Assembly (NCBI RefSeq): GCF_032922745.1 | Contig: NZ_CP136693.1 | Location: 1,550,001 to 1,614,000 of the forward strand | Direction of reading: 5' to 3' | Origin: Marinobacter salarius | Lineage (GTDB): Bacteria; Pseudomonadota; Gammaproteobacteria; Pseudomonadales; Oleiphilaceae | DNA: 64,000 bases | Shown: positions 1 to 8,647 of the stretch, one piece after another | How the letters are laid out: each line of letters begins with the position of its first letter | Numbering within the stretch: the stretch's first letter is position 1 | Translations under genes and position numbers: made by a program | Notes under the pieces: model-generated | What the model saw: the letters and a program-made list of their open reading frames with translations, nothing else | Told to the model about the DNA's origin: nothing | The model's database searches: none

Positions 1-2
1 AG

Positions 3-788
3 TTGGATCTCACTCTGGTGGCCAACCTGCCAGCGTCTCGCCTGGCGGTCACCAGCGGTTCCGTCAACGGCGCCGTAGCGGATCTGCTCTGGGCCCAGGC
101 CCGTTTTGAGGATGGGGCCCCTTATTTCTATGTCCCGTTCTCATCCCAGATTGGCGATATCGTGGTGGCGGAAAGCTCCGGTATACGCGCTGTGGCAGAC
201 TTGGCCGGCAAGCGCATCGGCGTTGCCGGCGGGCCGGACAGCAAGGGCTGGATACTCCTGGAAAAGGTTGCCTACCAGCAAGGCATCGATCTGGCGGAGT
301 CCGCTGACGTGCAGTTTGCCGCACCACCGTTGCTGAGCCAGGCCCTGAGGCGGGGCCAGATGGATGTGATCGTTACCTACTGGCATTTTGCGGCACGCCT
401 GAGAGGTGAGGGCGGCTGGCGCTCGGCGTTCAGAATGTCGGATCTTCTGGCTGCCCTCGACCTGGATCGGAATCTGCCGGTTCTGGGGTATGTTTTTCCA
501 GCTGATTGGGCGGAAGGCCACCGCGCATTGATAGACCGTTTTGCCACCTCTTTGCGTCAGGCAAAAGCGGAGCTGGCAGAGAGCGAGATGCCCTGGCAGC
601 GACTACGGCCACTTATGGGAAACCCGGGCGACGGTGTGTTCCAAGCGCTGCGGGAAGGTTTCGTGGCAGGCACACCAGCACCACTAACGGATCGGCGCAT
701 TGCCGACCTGCATCGGCTGCTTGCGCTCACCGGAGCCACCCCGGACAACCTGATGCCCGCCTACCTGTTCCAACTGAGGCAGCCGTGA
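3..788 (+). CDS. ABC transporter substrate-binding protein (NitT/TauT type), 5' truncated by window edge
   Basis: Periplasmic binding protein of the nitrate/sulfonate/taurine (NMT1/SsuA-like) class; only the last 261 or so residues are in the window, and the reading frame is open to the left edge, so the TTG at position 3 is not taken as the start. The visible part has the usual lobe pattern, including 'DLAGKRIGV' (about residues 64-72 of the fragment) and 'GQMDVIVTYW'. Its stop overlaps the GTG of the permease by 4 bases (GTGA), and an ATPase follows, giving the importer order binding protein-permease-ATPase. The substrate cannot be read from sequence. Confidence 0.8.
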   Translation: MDLTLVANLPASRLAVTSGSVNGAVADLLWAQARFEDGAPYFYVPFSSQIGDIVVAESSGIRAVADLAGKRIGVAGGPDSKGWILLEKVAYQQGIDLAESADVQFAAPPLLSQALRRGQMDVIVTYWHFAARLRGEGGWRSAFRMSDLLAALDLDRNLPVLGYVFPADWAEGHRALIDRFATSLRQAKAELAESEMPWQRLRPLMGNPGDGVFQALREGFVAGTPAPLTDRRIADLHRLLALTGATPDNLMPAYLFQLRQP

Positions 789-1561
789 GCGCTTTCTCCG
801 GCCGCCCTCCGGCCTGGAGTTACTGGGTGATACTGCCCACTTTTGTCCTGATTTGGGCGGTGCTGGCCTGGGTGTTCCAATCACCGTTGCTGCCGACGCC
901 CCTCAACGTTCTCGATACCCTGATTCAGGAGGCTGAATCAGGTGCGCTCTGGCATCATCTGGGCGCCACCCTCGGGCGTGTGGTAGTGGCTTTTGCGCTG
1001 GCCATGCTACTCGGCACCGGGATTGGCGTCGTGATGGGGCGCTCCCAAATCACCAATGCCCTGTTCGATCCACTGCTGATCCTGCTTCTCAACCTGCCCG
1101 CTCTGGTGACCATTATCCTGATGTACGTCTGGTTTGGGTTGGTAGAGGTGGCGGCCGTCATGGCAGTGGTGATCAACAAGGTCCCCAATGTGGCGGTGAC
1201 GGTTCGGGAGGGCGCCCGCAGCCTGGACTACCGCCTAGAGGAAATGGCCACCGTCTACGAGTTCACTCGTTGGCAACGGTTCCGCGATGTCTGGATGCCA
1301 CAACTGTTTCCCTACCTGATGGCGGCCACTCGCGGTGGTTTGGCGCTGATCTGGAAAATCGTGCTGGTGGTTGAGCTACTTGGCCGCTCCAGCGGTGTTG
1401 GCTTCCAGTTGCACATGGCTTTTCAGGTGTTCGATGTGGCAGCCATCCTCGCATACAGCCTGGCCTTTATCGCCGTTGTGCAACTCATTGAACTGGCCAT
1501 CCTGCAGCCCCTTGAGCGCAGATCCAACCACTGGCGTCAGCCGGAGGCCGCTCATGCTTGA
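785..1561 (+). CDS. ABC transporter permease, NitT/TauT (SsuC/TauC-like) family
   Basis: Inner-membrane permease (258 aa) of the same importer. The GTG at 785 is chosen because it overlaps the upstream stop as GTGA; longer reading frames starting further upstream run inside the binding-protein gene. It has about six hydrophobic helices, starting with 'YWVILPTFVLIWAVLAWVF', and the inner-membrane EAA-type loop region 'EMATVYEFTRWQRFRDVWMP' (about residues 158-177), which contacts the ATPase. Length is normal for SsuC/TauC. Its 3' end overlaps the ATPase start by 8 bases, so translation is probably coupled. Confidence 0.85.
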   Translation: MSAFSGRPPAWSYWVILPTFVLIWAVLAWVFQSPLLPTPLNVLDTLIQEAESGALWHHLGATLGRVVVAFALAMLLGTGIGVVMGRSQITNALFDPLLILLLNLPALVTIILMYVWFGLVEVAAVMAVVINKVPNVAVTVREGARSLDYRLEEMATVYEFTRWQRFRDVWMPQLFPYLMAATRGGLALIWKIVLVVELLGRSSGVGFQLHMAFQVFDVAAILAYSLAFIAVVQLIELAILQPLERRSNHWRQPEAAHA

Positions 1562-2228
1562 GCTGCGGATCGCTGGGCGTAGTTTCGGAAAGCCCGTGCT
1601 GGGTGAAGTCTTCGCCACCATTGAGCGGGGTGATCGTATCTGCCTGTTGGGGCCATCCGGCATCGGTAAAACCACCTTGTTGAACGCCATTGCCGGGCTC
1701 GACAAAACGCTCCCGTCGGGTGCGATTATAGGCAGCAACAAACTCCGGGTTGGTTACCTGTTCCAGGAGCACCGATTACTGCCCTGGCGGACCCTGGATG
1801 CCAACCTCCGGCTGGTGGGTGCAGGCGAGGAGCAGGCTGAAGATTCCCTTCGCCAGGTTGGCCTTGCCGGATACGGGCATTACCTGCCGGATCAACTCTC
1901 CCTTGGTATGGCGCGACGGGCAGCCCTCGCACGTTGCCTGGTTGTTAAGCCGGACCTGTTGTTGCTGGATGAACCCTTTGCGTCGCTGGATCCGGTGATG
2001 GCCGGTGAGCTTAAAGCGCTGATCTCCGGAATTATGGATGCCAGCCCTGGGATGGCCATGATTTGTGTGACACACAATGGTGACGATGCCGGGGTTCTGG
2101 CGAATCGCCTGTGGTATCTGGATGGTAAACCGGCGCAACTGCGTTGGGATGAAACGGTTGGTGAGCCTCGCCTGATCAACGAACTTCTTGGCAAGCTACG
2201 ATATTCCGAGGGACTTGACCTGGTTTGA
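1554..2228 (+). CDS. ABC transporter ATP-binding protein (SsuB/TauB-like)
   Basis: ATPase (224 aa) powering the importer. Walker A is 'GPSGIGKTT' (about residues 34-42), the Q-loop is 'YLFQEHRLLPWRTL', the signature is degenerate ('LSLGMARRAALAR' where LSGGQ is usual), Walker B is 'LLLLDEPFASLD', and the H-loop is 'CVTHNGDDA'. The start is the ATG at 1554; longer reading of the frame would extend into the permease gene. The signature variant (LSLGM) is typical of divergent NitT/TauT ATPases. It is the last gene of the operon; about 90 bases separate it from the next cassette. Confidence 0.85.
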   Translation: MLELRIAGRSFGKPVLGEVFATIERGDRICLLGPSGIGKTTLLNAIAGLDKTLPSGAIIGSNKLRVGYLFQEHRLLPWRTLDANLRLVGAGEEQAEDSLRQVGLAGYGHYLPDQLSLGMARRAALARCLVVKPDLLLLDEPFASLDPVMAGELKALISGIMDASPGMAMICVTHNGDDAGVLANRLWYLDGKPAQLRWDETVGEPRLINELLGKLRYSEGLDLV

Positions 2229-2319
2229 TGACAGAAACGTGACACTCGAATTGTTGCCTTCGTGAAACATCGGCTAACATGGAGGGCTTGTCTTTTACCG
2301 TCAACAAGGAGTGCTGACG

Positions 2320-2679
2320 ATGGGCTTTATGGAGCTGGTCCCGGTATGGGACCTGAAGGCCTACCACCTTCCCCGCATCGAATCCCCCTTTATCGCCGCC
2401 AGTATGGTTGGGCGCCTCATCCAGAACGATGGCAGTGTCCGCGCACGCATGGAGTCGATATTCGGGCCGCAAACCCGTGACCTTCATGACCTGATCGAAA
2501 CCGTCTGCCAGGCTGTCAGCGAGGGCAGGCTGATGCTTGTCTGCAAAGGGTCTGGCTGGCCTATTTCTCCCATGGTGACCTGGCAACGGGATGATAGCCT
2601 GCCCGCCGGAGGACGCTGGCGGATGAGCGGCAGCGGTCAGAGCAGGAAGCGCAAGGCAGCACAACGGACCATCGCCTGA
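2320..2679 (+). CDS. Hypothetical protein, possible accessory of the Tle1 cassette
   Basis: 119 aa; family not recognised. The start is the ATG at 2320, 9 bases after AAGGA; an in-frame GTG at 2311 directly abuts that Shine-Dalgarno sequence and is less likely. The N-terminal part is ordered-looking ('VPVWDLKAYHLPRIESPF', residues 6-23), the last ~30 residues are basic and low-complexity. It ends 2 bases before the start of the DUF2235 gene, so it is probably cotranslated. It could be an adaptor or chaperone for the effector, or the remains of an N-terminal domain detached by frameshift; neither is proven. Confidence 0.55.
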   Translation: MGFMELVPVWDLKAYHLPRIESPFIAASMVGRLIQNDGSVRARMESIFGPQTRDLHDLIETVCQAVSEGRLMLVCKGSGWPISPMVTWQRDDSLPAGGRWRMSGSGQSRKRKAAQRTIA

Positions 2680-2681
2680 GT

Positions 2682-4241
2682 TTGCCGCTAGGCGCAGCAG
2701 CCACCGTGGCCCCGCTGAATGCTGCAACTGAGGATACCCAAACCGATTCGTCCGAGGTGACCTCCCCCAAAGTACACCTGGAAGTTGGGATATTCACCGA
2801 CGGCACCATGAACAACGCTGCCAATGTTCGGTCTTTTGCCGAGCAGCTGGAGCAGGACTGCCTGGCACCCTACGAAAATGACGAAATTGGTCGGGAGGAG
2901 TGTGAGTGGCGCCTGTCGATGTTGATGGGCGGCAGTTATGCGAATGCAGTTACCAATGTGGCGAAGCTGCGAGATCTGTACATGGAAGGCGAGGTGGAGT
3001 CCGACGAAAAGATAATCTACCAGCGACAGGTCTACGCCCCAGGCGCGGGTACAAAAACCGGAGATAGCGATAAATGGTATGGCGCAGCCACAGGTATGGG
3101 GGAGGCGGGAGTCATCCAGCAGGTTAACTATGCCTTTTCTGAGCTTATTTTTCTGGTGCAAGAGGACATGCAAGGTCAGGTTATTGACAAGTTGACTGTT
3201 GATCTTTTCGGCTTCAGTCGAGGAGCTGCGGCGGCACGCCATGCGGCCCACGAGATCAACCAGGGAGAGGATGGTCTGCTGGGCAGGTTATTTGCGGAGA
3301 ACGGTATCCTCTGGCCAGCGCAGGTGGAGATCCGCTTCGTGGGATTATTCGACTCTGTCGCCGCCATCCTAAACCCGGCGTCTGGTGACCTGTTTGCTCA
3401 CAACGACCGAAACCACCCCGTTAAGCTCTATCTGGAGCCGGGTAAGGTTGGCCACGTGGCGCATCTAACCGCGGCCCATGAGCACCGTGAAAACTTTGCG
3501 CTTAACAGTGTAAGAAGCCAAGACGGCTCCCTCCCAGCCAACTTTCGAGAGATCACCCTGCCGGGTGTCCATTCCGATATTGGCGGTGGGTATGGCGACA
3601 GCCAGAGGGAGGAAGTGCTACTAAGCCCTATGCTGGAAGTGCCTCGGAGTCGAATGCGGTGGCCGGAGAAAACTGCACAATGGGATAACCTCGATGCCCA
3701 GCGGCAGCAGGTAGCGGCCCAGGGCTGGATCGGTCCCTATAATCTGCAGGTACGGCAGTCCGATCAGTTGCAGGCATGGCCGAAGGATCTGGGTTCTGAA
3801 GGTCCCGCACAACTGGATATTGTTACCCAGCGCTATGATCATCCTGTACCGGATGGCCGGATAGAGCTGGTGTTGCGGATGCTGCGACAGGTTCGTGGAG
3901 AGTATTCTCGAGTGGCTATGATGTTGATGCATCATATGGCCACGAACAACAACGTACCGCTAAGAGACGTTGACACGAGGAAAGCTGGCAATAGCATGCC
4001 CGAAGAACTGGAACCGATATATTCGCAAATCCGGGAGCAGGTGTCCGAAGGCAATGATGCGCCCTCTCTAGGCGCCAAAGACCTGGACCTATTGCTCCAG
4101 CGCTATATTCATCACTCGGCAAACTACAACAGCATTGAGGCCCAGATAGCGGAATGGCCCGCAAAGTTAGGCGTGGTGTTTCCTCATGCGCCCGCGTCTT
4201 CCGGGGAGCGCCTCGTATATCCTCAGAAGGAGGGGGAATGA
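2682..4241 (+). CDS. Tle1-like lipase/phospholipase (DUF2235), candidate type VI secretion effector
   Basis: 519 aa DUF2235 alpha/beta hydrolase. The nucleophile elbow 'GFSRG' has Ser179 (numbering from TTG 2682), followed by Asp224 in 'LFDSVAAI' and His297 in 'VHSDIGGGY', the order and motifs of the Tle1 family. Near the N-terminus 'GIFTDGTMNNAANV' is the usual first-strand motif. Start is uncertain: TTG 2682 is closest to the upstream gene, and GTG 2706 is an alternative. The stop overlaps the ATG of a DUF2931 lipoprotein, the typical partner of such effectors. Tle1 enzymes are phospholipases injected into rival cells; delivery here is inferred, because no tss or vgrG gene is in the window. 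Confidence 0.75.
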   Translation: MPLGAAATVAPLNAATEDTQTDSSEVTSPKVHLEVGIFTDGTMNNAANVRSFAEQLEQDCLAPYENDEIGREECEWRLSMLMGGSYANAVTNVAKLRDLYMEGEVESDEKIIYQRQVYAPGAGTKTGDSDKWYGAATGMGEAGVIQQVNYAFSELIFLVQEDMQGQVIDKLTVDLFGFSRGAAAARHAAHEINQGEDGLLGRLFAENGILWPAQVEIRFVGLFDSVAAILNPASGDLFAHNDRNHPVKLYLEPGKVGHVAHLTAAHEHRENFALNSVRSQDGSLPANFREITLPGVHSDIGGGYGDSQREEVLLSPMLEVPRSRMRWPEKTAQWDNLDAQRQQVAAQGWIGPYNLQVRQSDQLQAWPKDLGSEGPAQLDIVTQRYDHPVPDGRIELVLRMLRQVRGEYSRVAMMLMHHMATNNNVPLRDVDTRKAGNSMPEELEPIYSQIREQVSEGNDAPSLGAKDLDLLLQRYIHHSANYNSIEAQIAEWPAKLGVVFPHAPASSGERLVYPQKEGE

Positions 4242-4834
4242 TGATTCGCAGAGTATTGGCTATTGCTGTTTTAGCGCTACTTGCCAGCGGGTGCGCTACC
4301 TCCCCAAAGGAGGAAATCCCCTGGGGCATAAAAATAGTAGCCCCTGAGCACTATGATATTTGGGGTATAAACATGTTCCTTGAGAAGACCGGGGAGCGGA
4401 GCTGGCGTGCACCTGTCGGTTACGTAAGTTGTTGCTGGAAAGGTCCGCGCGGCCCTAGTGGCTCGCGCCACAGGCTTGACCCTTTTCCCGAATTGATCCT
4501 CATTCACTGGTTTTCGTTCGCTGAGCAGAAGTACTACGCCAAAGTGATTAAGGTGCCGCCGGACTTGCAAGATCGTATGCGGGAGCCGGCGACCTACAAA
4601 ACTCAGGTGGACGTGCGGTCGGGACCGCGTCACACCATGGCTGTTGGGCTGGCTCCCGGCGGCACCGTGGTGGTCTGGATCATGAACCAGATCGGGAACG
4701 AGGTCGAGGTGATGCGCATGCAGGCCTCAGAGGGGCCAGGTGACCCGGAAGATTTTGAGGTGGGAACCCGAAACTACCTGGAAAAGCACGGTGACTACCT
4801 TGAAGAACACGGCATACCACTGGAAGGTTGGTAG
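4238..4834 (+). CDS. DUF2931 lipoprotein, candidate immunity protein to the Tle1-like effector
   Basis: 198 aa; ATG 4238 chosen because it overlaps the upstream stop (ATGA) and follows a strong AAGGAGG. The signal peptide ends in a lipobox 'LLASGC', with Cys19 as lipidation site. The mature part has the DUF2931 pattern: an N-terminal 'WGINMFLEKTG', then 'PVGYVSCCWKGP' and 'LILIHWFSFAEQKYY'. DUF2931 lipoproteins are often encoded next to DUF2235 lipases. Periplasmic anchoring would suit an inhibitor of a periplasm-acting phospholipase. The immunity role is inferred from family and linkage. Confidence 0.7.
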   Translation: MMIRRVLAIAVLALLASGCATSPKEEIPWGIKIVAPEHYDIWGINMFLEKTGERSWRAPVGYVSCCWKGPRGPSGSRHRLDPFPELILIHWFSFAEQKYYAKVIKVPPDLQDRMREPATYKTQVDVRSGPRHTMAVGLAPGGTVVVWIMNQIGNEVEVMRMQASEGPGDPEDFEVGTRNYLEKHGDYLEEHGIPLEGW

Positions 4835-4882
4835 GTAGCCGCAAAGTGATTGCGTTTACCAGGCCTGCCGAGTGGTCTTCAC

Positions 4883-5686
4883 TCAGGCAGGCCCGGTGCC
4901 TAGTATCTTCGTCCGTTGAGGCCGGAACCCGGCCGTGGCCAGCAGAGCCAGAACGACCGTTACACCGGCAGTAATGCCAAAGGCGATGGGATTCCATTCC
5001 AGGTACAACGAAAACCGAATTGCCTCCACTGCATGAGTGAACGGATTGAACTGGCAGATCCAGTACAGCCAGGGACTGGCTTCGTTCATTTTCCACAGCG
5101 GGTACAGCGCCGAGGACATAAAGAACATCGGGAAAATGACAAAGTTCATTACCCCCGCGAAGTTCTCCAGCTGCTTGATCCAGGTGGCAATCAGCAAACC
5201 CAGCGCTCCCAGCATCAGACTGGTCAGGATCAGCGCTGGCAATACCGCCAGATACCCCCACAGAGGCGGCTCAACGTCCACCAAAAGGGCCAGCAGCAGG
5301 AACACATACACCTGCCCAACCGACACCACCCCCATCGCCAGCAACTTGGTCACCAGCAGGAACGGGCGGGGCAGCGGGCTCATCAGCAACACCCGCATGC
5401 TGCCCAGTTCCCGGTCGTACACCATGGACAGGGCACCCTGCATGCTGTTGAACAGGATGATCATCCCGCACAGGCCGGGGGCGATGTAGGTCTCGTAGGT
5501 AATGTAGGTCTCGTAGGGCGGAATAATGGAAATGCCCAGCACGGCCCGGAAGCCGGCGGCGAACACCACCAGCCATAGAAGCGGCCGAACCAGGGCGCTG
5601 GCGAAACGGGTGCGTTGCTGCCAGAAACGCAACCATTCCCGGGTCTGGATGCCAACAAAACAGTGCCAGTAGTGAGCGGCTTTCAT
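4883..5686 (-). CDS. pedC: ABC-2 type permease of the PQQ-alcohol associated transporter (PedC-like)
   Basis: 267 aa inner-membrane ABC-2 permease with about six helices and a large N-terminal loop, resembling the 'alcohol ABC transporter permease' family found next to quinoprotein dehydrogenases. Last gene of a minus-strand run binding protein - beta-propeller - ATPase - permease; it starts 2 bases after the ATPase stop. Residues around 58-70 contain a direct duplication ('TYITYETYI') encoded by a tandem 18-base repeat. Function in the family is thought to be export or envelope traffic linked to alcohol oxidation; substrate unknown. Confidence 0.8.
   Translation of the reverse strand: MKAAHYWHCFVGIQTREWLRFWQQRTRFASALVRPLLWLVVFAAGFRAVLGISIIPPYETYITYETYIAPGLCGMIILFNSMQGALSMVYDRELGSMRVLLMSPLPRPFLLVTKLLAMGVVSVGQVYVFLLLALLVDVEPPLWGYLAVLPALILTSLMLGALGLLIATWIKQLENFAGVMNFVIFPMFFMSSALYPLWKMNEASPWLYWICQFNPFTHAVEAIRFSLYLEWNPIAFGITAGVTVVLALLATAGFRPQRTKILGTGPA
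5484..5517. repeat. Short tandem direct repeat inside pedC
   Basis: The 16 bases at 5484-5499 (ATGTAGGTCTCGTAGG) recur at 5502-5517, an 18-base period, in frame with the pedC-like gene. It encodes a near-duplication of the hexapeptide TYETYI in an extracytoplasmic loop near the first helix. It looks like a slippage product that keeps frame. Confidence 0.8.
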
Positions 5687-5688
5687 GG

Positions 5689-6411
5689 TTATCCGGCTCC
5701 GGTCAGTGTATGGAAGGTTTCCGCCAGGTCGCGGGTGCCTTCGGCCACACAGATATCCTGGGCGGAGCCGTCGGCCAGCAGTTGGCCCTGGTGCAGGATC
5801 AGCACCCGGTCCTCCTGATGCACCTCCTCAATCAGATGAGTTGCCCACAGAACGGTGAGGCCCGCCTCGTCACACAGAACGCGCACATGCTCGTTGAGCG
5901 CTTTTCGGCTCGCCACGTCCAGGCCAACCGTGGGTTCATCCAGCAGTAGCAGGGAGGGCTCGTGAAGTAACGCCCGGGCAATCTCTACGCGCCGGCGGTG
6001 GCCACCGTTGAGTTTTCGGACAGGGTCGTTCGCACGCTCCAACAGCTCAAACCGTTCCAGTTCCCGGTCGCCCCGAACCCTGGCTTCCCTGCGCGATAAG
6101 CCGTGCAGTGCTGCGTGATACTGCAGGTTCTGGCGCACCGTCAGATCCAGGTCGAGAGCATTCTGCTGAAACACCACGCCAATCTGGTGCATGGCTTCAG
6201 ACGGCTGCCTTTTCAATGATTGCCCGGCCAGCAGGAGCTCTCCCTGCTGAATCGCCAACAGGCGGGTCAGCAACCCGAACAGCGTCGACTTGCCGGCGCC
6301 ATTCGGTCCGAGCAGGGCATGAAAACGGCCAGAGGTCAGTGCAAAGCTGACCTCCTTGAGCACGGGTGTGTCGCCGTAGCGAAAGCCGAGGTTCCTGGCT
6401 TCAATGGTCAT
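5689..6411 (-). CDS. ABC transporter ATP-binding protein, PQQ-alcohol associated
   Basis: 240 aa ATPase for the ABC-2 permease encoded directly downstream. Walker A 'GPNGAGKST' (about residues 35-43), Q-loop 'VVFQQNALDLDLT', signature 'LNGGHRRRVEIAR' (variant of LSGGQ), Walker B 'LLLLDEPTVGLD', H-loop 'WATHLIEE'. It belongs to the exporter-type ATPases found in quinoprotein clusters (the PQQ_ABC_ATP type). It begins 7 bases after the end of the beta-propeller gene, so it is in the same transcript. Confidence 0.85.
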   Translation of the reverse strand: MTIEARNLGFRYGDTPVLKEVSFALTSGRFHALLGPNGAGKSTLFGLLTRLLAIQQGELLLAGQSLKRQPSEAMHQIGVVFQQNALDLDLTVRQNLQYHAALHGLSRREARVRGDRELERFELLERANDPVRKLNGGHRRRVEIARALLHEPSLLLLDEPTVGLDVASRKALNEHVRVLCDEAGLTVLWATHLIEEVHQEDRVLILHQGQLLADGSAQDICVAEGTRDLAETFHTLTGAG

Positions 6412-6418
6412 GCTGGTG

Positions 6419-7393
6419 TTATGACGTTGGATCGATGACCACGCCCCAGGGGTAGCGGCCGACCTTGATGGATTTGATGACCTTCAGGTCCTCCACATCG
6501 ATGACCGAGATATCGCCGGATACACCGTTGGTGGTGTACAAGTACTTCTGGTCCTTGTCGAGATCCAGTTGCCAGACGCGGCTGCCAACTAGCAAATAAT
6601 CCAGCACTTCATAAGTCTGGGCATCCACCACGGCCACGTGATTGGACGGGCCGAGGGCCACGAAGGCGTACTTGCCGTCGTCCGTCAGTTCGATACCCAC
6701 AGGTTGCACACGGTCCTGGTTAACGCCGGGGACTTTGAAAGACATCTCATGGATCTGCTCCAGGTTGTCCACGTCGATGATGTGTACGGTGCCGCCGATC
6801 TCGGCGGAGGCCCAGGCAACCTTGCTGTCTTTGGTGAATTCCACGTGTCGGGGGCGTTGTCCAACCACGATGTTCTTCTCGATCTCGAACGTCTCGGTGT
6901 TGATCCAGTGCAGCATACTGGTGGTTTCACTGGTGTTGACCGCCCATTTGCCGTCCGGGCTGACCGCCATGCCTTCCGGCTCAATGCCCACGTCGATCTG
7001 GGCGAGTACGTCCTTGTTGGTGACATCCACCACCGTCACGATGGCGTCGTCCTCGTTGGCGATATAAAGATGCTTGTTGTTCGGGTGGAGTGAGAACTGC
7101 TCGGGGTCTTCGCCAGAAGGCAGGGTGTCGACGATCTTGCGGGTGGCCAGGTCCAGCACCTGCACGGTGTCGTCATCACTGGCACAGATATAGAGCTTGG
7201 TGTAGTCCTTGGACAGAAGGATGCCTCGGGGGCGAGCGCCGACCTCAATGGTATCGACCACTTCCATGGACTCGGTATCGATCACCGACAGCGTGTTGTC
7301 CTTTTCGTTGGAGACGTATGCGAGGCTGGCCAGTGCCGGTGTCGACAGGCCGATCATGGCGGCCAGGGCGGTGTGTTTGAACAGGGATGTCAT
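6419..7393 (-). CDS. PQQ-associated YVTN-type beta-propeller periplasmic protein
   Basis: 324 aa with a signal peptide ('LAAMIGLSTPALA', cleavage near residue 22) and about seven repeats of roughly 42 residues with the YVTN pattern, for example 'LSVIDTESMEVVDTIEVG', 'VQVLDLATRKIVDTLPSG' and 'ISVIDVEDLKVIKSIKVG'. Such propellers are consistently encoded beside ABC systems in quinoprotein alcohol dehydrogenase clusters and are proposed to act in the periplasm as a scaffold or ligand binder. No enzymatic residues are visible. It lies between the binding-protein gene (42 bases upstream) and the ATPase gene. Confidence 0.85.
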   Translation of the reverse strand: MTSLFKHTALAAMIGLSTPALASLAYVSNEKDNTLSVIDTESMEVVDTIEVGARPRGILLSKDYTKLYICASDDDTVQVLDLATRKIVDTLPSGEDPEQFSLHPNNKHLYIANEDDAIVTVVDVTNKDVLAQIDVGIEPEGMAVSPDGKWAVNTSETTSMLHWINTETFEIEKNIVVGQRPRHVEFTKDSKVAWASAEIGGTVHIIDVDNLEQIHEMSFKVPGVNQDRVQPVGIELTDDGKYAFVALGPSNHVAVVDAQTYEVLDYLLVGSRVWQLDLDKDQKYLYTTNGVSGDISVIDVEDLKVIKSIKVGRYPWGVVIDPTS

Positions 7394-7435
7394 GGTGTAA
7401 CTCCTTCTTGTTGTATGGGGCCGCCGCCAATGCGG

Positions 7436-8608
7436 TCAGCCGTTGATACGGCACTTGCTCTCTGGCTTGTCGAAACCGAGCGTATCCATCTCTGTCTTTG
7501 GATGTAGGAAGCCCTCGAACGGTGCCCGGGCAACCAGGCCCCTCGGATGAACCAGGGGAATCGGTTGCCGGAGTTGGCCGTTCCAGTCGCGATAGGTGAG
7601 CTTGCGGCCCTTGAACGCGGCAAGCTGGAATTGATCGCTGAACAGGAAGCGTCGAATGTCCGTTGGGTCAGCGCTGCCGAGGTCGGTCACCGCGGTGCCG
7701 ATGGATCGAATGGCGGCCCAGGCGGCGTAGTCTTCGCCGTTCATGTCACGGCCGGCCAGGTCACGGAAACGGTTCTGTAGCTGTGCGGCGCCCCAGCTCT
7801 CAACGACCCGATGCCAGGTGACTGGTGCCATGCCCTGAGTGCCCACCACCGGTCGCGGCAGCCAGGTGTTGAAGGGCACGTACTCGCCAAAATCGCCGCG
7901 CACGTCGGCCACCACCACCGCGTCGTAATCGCTGGCCTGGGTGAACAGCGGCAGCTCTTTGGAGGCGGTTCGGCGCAGGTCGGCGTCAAAGGTCCAGGGC
8001 TTGTCTTCGACAATCTCCAGCCCGAAGCGCTTGGCGGAACGGCGGAAGGCATCGGCCCAGCCCTTGTCGGCTTCAGTCGGCCCGGTAATCAAAAACACCT
8101 CATCCCAGCGTCGCTGATTCAGCCACTGGCCGAGGGCGTCAGTGAGCATCGAATAGCTGGGCATGGTGTGCAGCAGATTGACGTGGCACTGGCCGGTGCG
8201 CAGGGCATCGTCTTTGGCGCCAGCGTTGAAGATCAGGGTGTTATCACCGGCGTTTTCGGTAAGGGTTTTCAGGGTCGACGCCGGCGCATTCACCACGAAC
8301 AGTTCCAGGCCGCTCTCGCGCATTGAATCAAAGGCCGCGATGGCCGCTTCTTCGGAATCAGCAACGGTGTTCTGGAGTGAGTAGGTCTGGCCCAGAAACT
8401 TGCCGGTGGTGCTGTTGTCGTTGATGGCCAGTTCGGCGCCTCGCAGGCCGGCGTCCTCAGGTTCCGGAATGACATTGGAAAGCACCGGCCCCTGATCCGG
8501 AACCCACTGGAGATAGCCAATCCGCACATCCAGGGTCTCAGCCTGAAGTGGGCTTGCTGCCGCTAGTGTGATCAGTGAAGTGGCCGCAGTCCGGGACAGA
8601 AAAGACAT
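7436..8608 (-). CDS. ABC transporter substrate-binding protein of PQQ-alcohol dehydrogenase system
   Basis: 390 aa periplasmic binding protein of the Leu/Ile/Val (type I fold) class. A signal peptide ends near 'LAAASPLQAETLDVRIGYLQ' (cleavage about residue 23). The 'RGAELAINDNSTTGKFLGQ' stretch is the usual first-lobe motif. First gene of the minus-strand ABC run, divergent from the sensor kinase gene; a palindrome shared with other promoters of the island lies 40 bases upstream of its ATG. Ligand unknown; homologs occur only in quinoprotein clusters, as far as I know. Confidence 0.82.
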   Translation of the reverse strand: MSFLSRTAATSLITLAAASPLQAETLDVRIGYLQWVPDQGPVLSNVIPEPEDAGLRGAELAINDNSTTGKFLGQTYSLQNTVADSEEAAIAAFDSMRESGLELFVVNAPASTLKTLTENAGDNTLIFNAGAKDDALRTGQCHVNLLHTMPSYSMLTDALGQWLNQRRWDEVFLITGPTEADKGWADAFRRSAKRFGLEIVEDKPWTFDADLRRTASKELPLFTQASDYDAVVVADVRGDFGEYVPFNTWLPRPVVGTQGMAPVTWHRVVESWGAAQLQNRFRDLAGRDMNGEDYAAWAAIRSIGTAVTDLGSADPTDIRRFLFSDQFQLAAFKGRKLTYRDWNGQLRQPIPLVHPRGLVARAPFEGFLHPKTEMDTLGFDKPESKCRING

Positions 8609-8647
8609 GGGATTCTCCGGTTTGTTGTTGTGCTTCCAGCTTAGAGA

